Source: Oceaniglobus indicus (GTDB lineage: Bacteria; Pseudomonadota; Alphaproteobacteria; Rhodobacterales; Rhodobacteraceae). From it: a stretch of DNA of 64,000 bases. A program made the translations under genes and the position numbers. Below are positions 62,442 through 64,000 of the stretch, in pieces. How positions within the stretch are numbered: position 1 is the first letter of the stretch; every line of letters begins with the position of its first letter. The notes below the pieces were generated by a model. It was not told the origin of the DNA. It searched no databases and saw only the letters and a list, made by a program, of their open reading frames with translations. The stretch lies in the NCBI RefSeq assembly GCF_002751875.1, contig NZ_NMZM01000011.1, positions 1-64,000 on the forward strand. Direction: 5' to 3'.

Positions 62442-63037
62442 GGGGCGGCCTCTGGCGGTTTGCAAGCGGCGTTCACCATAACGGTATTCCGGCCCGATGG
62501 AATCGCCTTCGCATCAACCGGGAAACAGATGCCGACGCGGGCCGTTTTTCGGCATCTCCGGCCAGGGTGTCGCGATGGCGCGAGACGTACATCGGTGCGC
62601 GTGCAGGATGGGTCGTTCGCAGCGACGGAAGGACGTGACCGCGCCGATGGGCGTCGTGCCCCACCTGCGGCGCGGCAAAGCCTGATTCCCGCGTCACACG
62701 TTGTGTTTGCCATGATTTGGCAACCTCGGCCGTGGCGCCGGCAACACGCCATTGTCGGCGCCGTTTCGGGTCGAATGCGGGCGCCGCGGCCGACCGCCGG
62801 GCCGGACGGCGGGGCCTTGCGGGACGTTCGGGTTGCTTTTTTTGCGCAAAGCCGTAACTTATGCGCAAAGCAACGACCGAAGGGTTACGTCATCTTCTTG
62901 TTTCGGCAGATCATAGTTCCGGACCCGGCCTGCCCGCCCCTGGGCGAACAGGCAGACGCAACCCGACCGGCGCTTTTCCGGCGGACACCGACATGCGGCG
63001 TCGCGCCAATCTGATCCACCCCAACAGGAGCTAACCC
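62442..63037. other. Non-coding region upstream of HMGR and betaine-type binding protein
   Basis: 596 nt with no gene that I can support. Upstream of the HMGR gene AGATGCCGA (62527-62535) and TCGGCATCT (62549-62557) form a perfect 9-bp inverted repeat. At 62841-62850 TTTGCGCAAA is a perfect palindrome, and GCGCAAAGC is repeated at 62844-62852 and 62863-62871 (19-bp spacing), in front of the binding-protein gene. These are candidate operators. An imperfect hairpin (GCCTG...CAGGC) lies at 62928-62953. Both promoters must be in this region. Confidence 0.45.
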
Positions 63038-64000
63038 ATGAAACGCTATATCCTTAGCGCGGCCCTTGCCGCCGTCATCGCCCCCGGCGTCGCCTTCGCA
63101 CAGGAAGATTGCGGTGAAGTCACCATCGCGGAAATGAACTGGGCCTCGGCCGGTGTCGTGGTTGCGGTGTCCAACTTCCTGCTCGAGCAGGGCTATGGCT
63201 GCGACGTGACGATCGTGCCGTCCGACACGACGCCGGCGGTCACGTCGCTGTCGGAAAACAACGAACCCGACATCGTTCCCGAACTGTGGCCGAACTCGGC
63301 CGGCGATGCCTACAAGAAGATCAAGGCCGACGGCAAGATCGTCGAACTGACCAGCGTGCTGGATCCCGGCGGTGTCGAAGGCTGGTGGATCCCGACCTAC
63401 CTGGCCGAAGAGCATCCCGAACTGAAGACCATCGAAGGCGTGATGGAAAACCCCGACCTGGTCGGCGGCATGTTCAACAACTGCCCCGATGGCTGGGGCT
63501 GCCGCATCGTCAACGACAACCTGATCCGGGCGCTGGACCTGGAAAGTTCGGGCATCGAGGTGTTCAACCACGGATCGGGCGAAACGCTGGCCACGTCGAT
63601 GGCATCGGCCGTCGAGAGCGAAGAACCCTGGTTCGGCTATTACTGGGGTCCGACCACCCCGCTGGGCAAGTTCGACATGACCAAGGTCAGCCTGGGTGAC
63701 GAGATCGAGGCGGCACAGCTGGCCAACCAGAACGCTGATTCGCCCGACGCCGCGGTGACCGAATTCGCCACCGCGCCGATCCTGACGGTCGTGACCAAGG
63801 ATTTCCAGGAATCCCACCCCGACGTCACCGAGATGATGTCGAACGTCCAGTTCAAGACCGACGAGATGAGCAGCCTTCTGGCGTGGATGGACGAGAACAA
63901 CGCCACCAGCGAAGAGGCCGCCGTCTACTTCCTCCAGAACAACAAGGACACCTGGAAGAACTGGATCAACGAAAGCGCCCGTGAGAACCTGGCGGCGCTG
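63038..64000 (+). CDS. Choline/glycine-betaine-type ABC substrate-binding protein (partial, 3' end beyond window)
   Basis: At least 321 codons, open to the right edge. Signal peptide MKRYILSAALAAVIAPGVAF with cleavage near FA|QE, and AACAGGAG upstream of the ATG. The mature protein begins CGEVTIAEMNWASAGVVVAV and continues DIVPELWPNSAGDAYKK and later FNNCPDGWGCRIVNDNLIRA, matching the OpuAC/ProX-like type II binding proteins for quaternary ammonium compounds. Aromatic cage residues are plausible in WPN, GWGC and WFGYYWGP. In roseobacters such proteins import choline, betaine, TMAO or dimethyl-sulfonio compounds. It is probably the first gene of an ABC operon continuing to the right. Confidence 0.88.
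   Translation, partial: MKRYILSAALAAVIAPGVAFAQEDCGEVTIAEMNWASAGVVVAVSNFLLEQGYGCDVTIVPSDTTPAVTSLSENNEPDIVPELWPNSAGDAYKKIKADGKIVELTSVLDPGGVEGWWIPTYLAEEHPELKTIEGVMENPDLVGGMFNNCPDGWGCRIVNDNLIRALDLESSGIEVFNHGSGETLATSMASAVESEEPWFGYYWGPTTPLGKFDMTKVSLGDEIEAAQLANQNADSPDAAVTEFATAPILTVVTKDFQESHPDVTEMMSNVQFKTDEMSSLLAWMDENNATSEEAAVYFLQNNKDTWKNWINESARENLAAL

Noticed and set aside
62473-62868. A 131-codon minus-strand frame upstream of the HMGR gene
   Set aside because: Arg/Pro/Ala-rich translation without motif and no good ribosome-binding site; treated as non-coding.
62885-63817. A 310-codon minus-strand frame opposite the betaine-type binding protein
   Set aside because: No recognisable motif and composition typical of an antisense frame; the plus-strand reading has a signal peptide and conserved binding-protein motifs.
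1-64000. tRNA, rRNA, CRISPR arrays, insertion sequences, integrases, phage genes
   Set aside because: None was recognised on either strand by reading; no short regularly spaced repeats and no transposase-like protein were seen.

Overview
The window looks like part of a large extrachromosomal replicon (plasmid or chromid) of an alphaproteobacterium, most likely of the Rhodobacterales (Roseobacter group). The DNA is GC-rich and the genes sit in long chains with ATGA, GTGA or TTGA overlaps. A replication and partition module at 41.4-45.0 kb carries parA, parB, palindromic sites, and an initiator whose C-terminus resembles the N-terminal domain of DnaA; DnaA-like replicases are a known plasmid type in roseobacters. 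No rRNA, tRNA, CRISPR array, transposase or prophage gene was seen. The two CDSs at the window edges are partial.

Layout. 0-5 kb: a flavin-dependent oxidoreductase, an MFS exporter and a class V aminotransferase in one operon, divergent from an Lrp regulator. 5-11 kb: hydantoinase/oxoprolinase subunits A and B, divergent from a GntR regulator and a trans-sulfuration-type PLP enzyme, with a perfect 12-bp inverted repeat between them. 11-27 kb: a catabolic island with a MalEFGK-type ABC importer, a SorC regulator, an FGGY kinase, an acetoin-dehydrogenase-like E1a/E1b/E2 set, a ribose-type ABC importer and split DhaK/DhaL kinase subunits. 27-37 kb: an oxidative sugar operon resembling L-arabinose, D-galactose and uronate catabolism (ChvE-GguA-GguB importer, sugar 1-dehydrogenase, sugar-acid dehydratase, uronate dehydrogenase, aldo/keto reductase, FAD oxidase). 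37-40 kb: a Rieske-FAD reductase and an L,D-transpeptidase.

40-48 kb: tspO and crtE lie on one side of the replication module, hemA and a cytochrome c2-like gene on the other. All four are typical neighbours or members of photosynthesis gene clusters, but no bch, puf or puh gene is present. 48-53 kb: a small unassigned sugar cluster (RpiR regulator, UlaG-like hydrolase, shikimate-dehydrogenase-like protein, cupin phosphoglucose isomerase, xylulokinase-like kinase) with an RpiR/HexR-like operator in the divergent promoter.

53-62.5 kb holds the most unusual content: seven overlapping genes on the minus strand encoding a class I-like HMG-CoA reductase, a UbiA-type membrane prenyltransferase, a PEP/pyruvate-binding phosphotransferase like rifampin phosphotransferase, a BtaA-like aminocarboxypropyltransferase (DUF3419), a phytol/dolichol-kinase-like membrane protein, a GNAT acyltransferase and an OleC-like AMP ligase. 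The set reads as one pathway for an isoprenoid-containing or ether-linked amino lipid that I do not recognise. The window ends inside a choline/betaine-type ABC binding protein.
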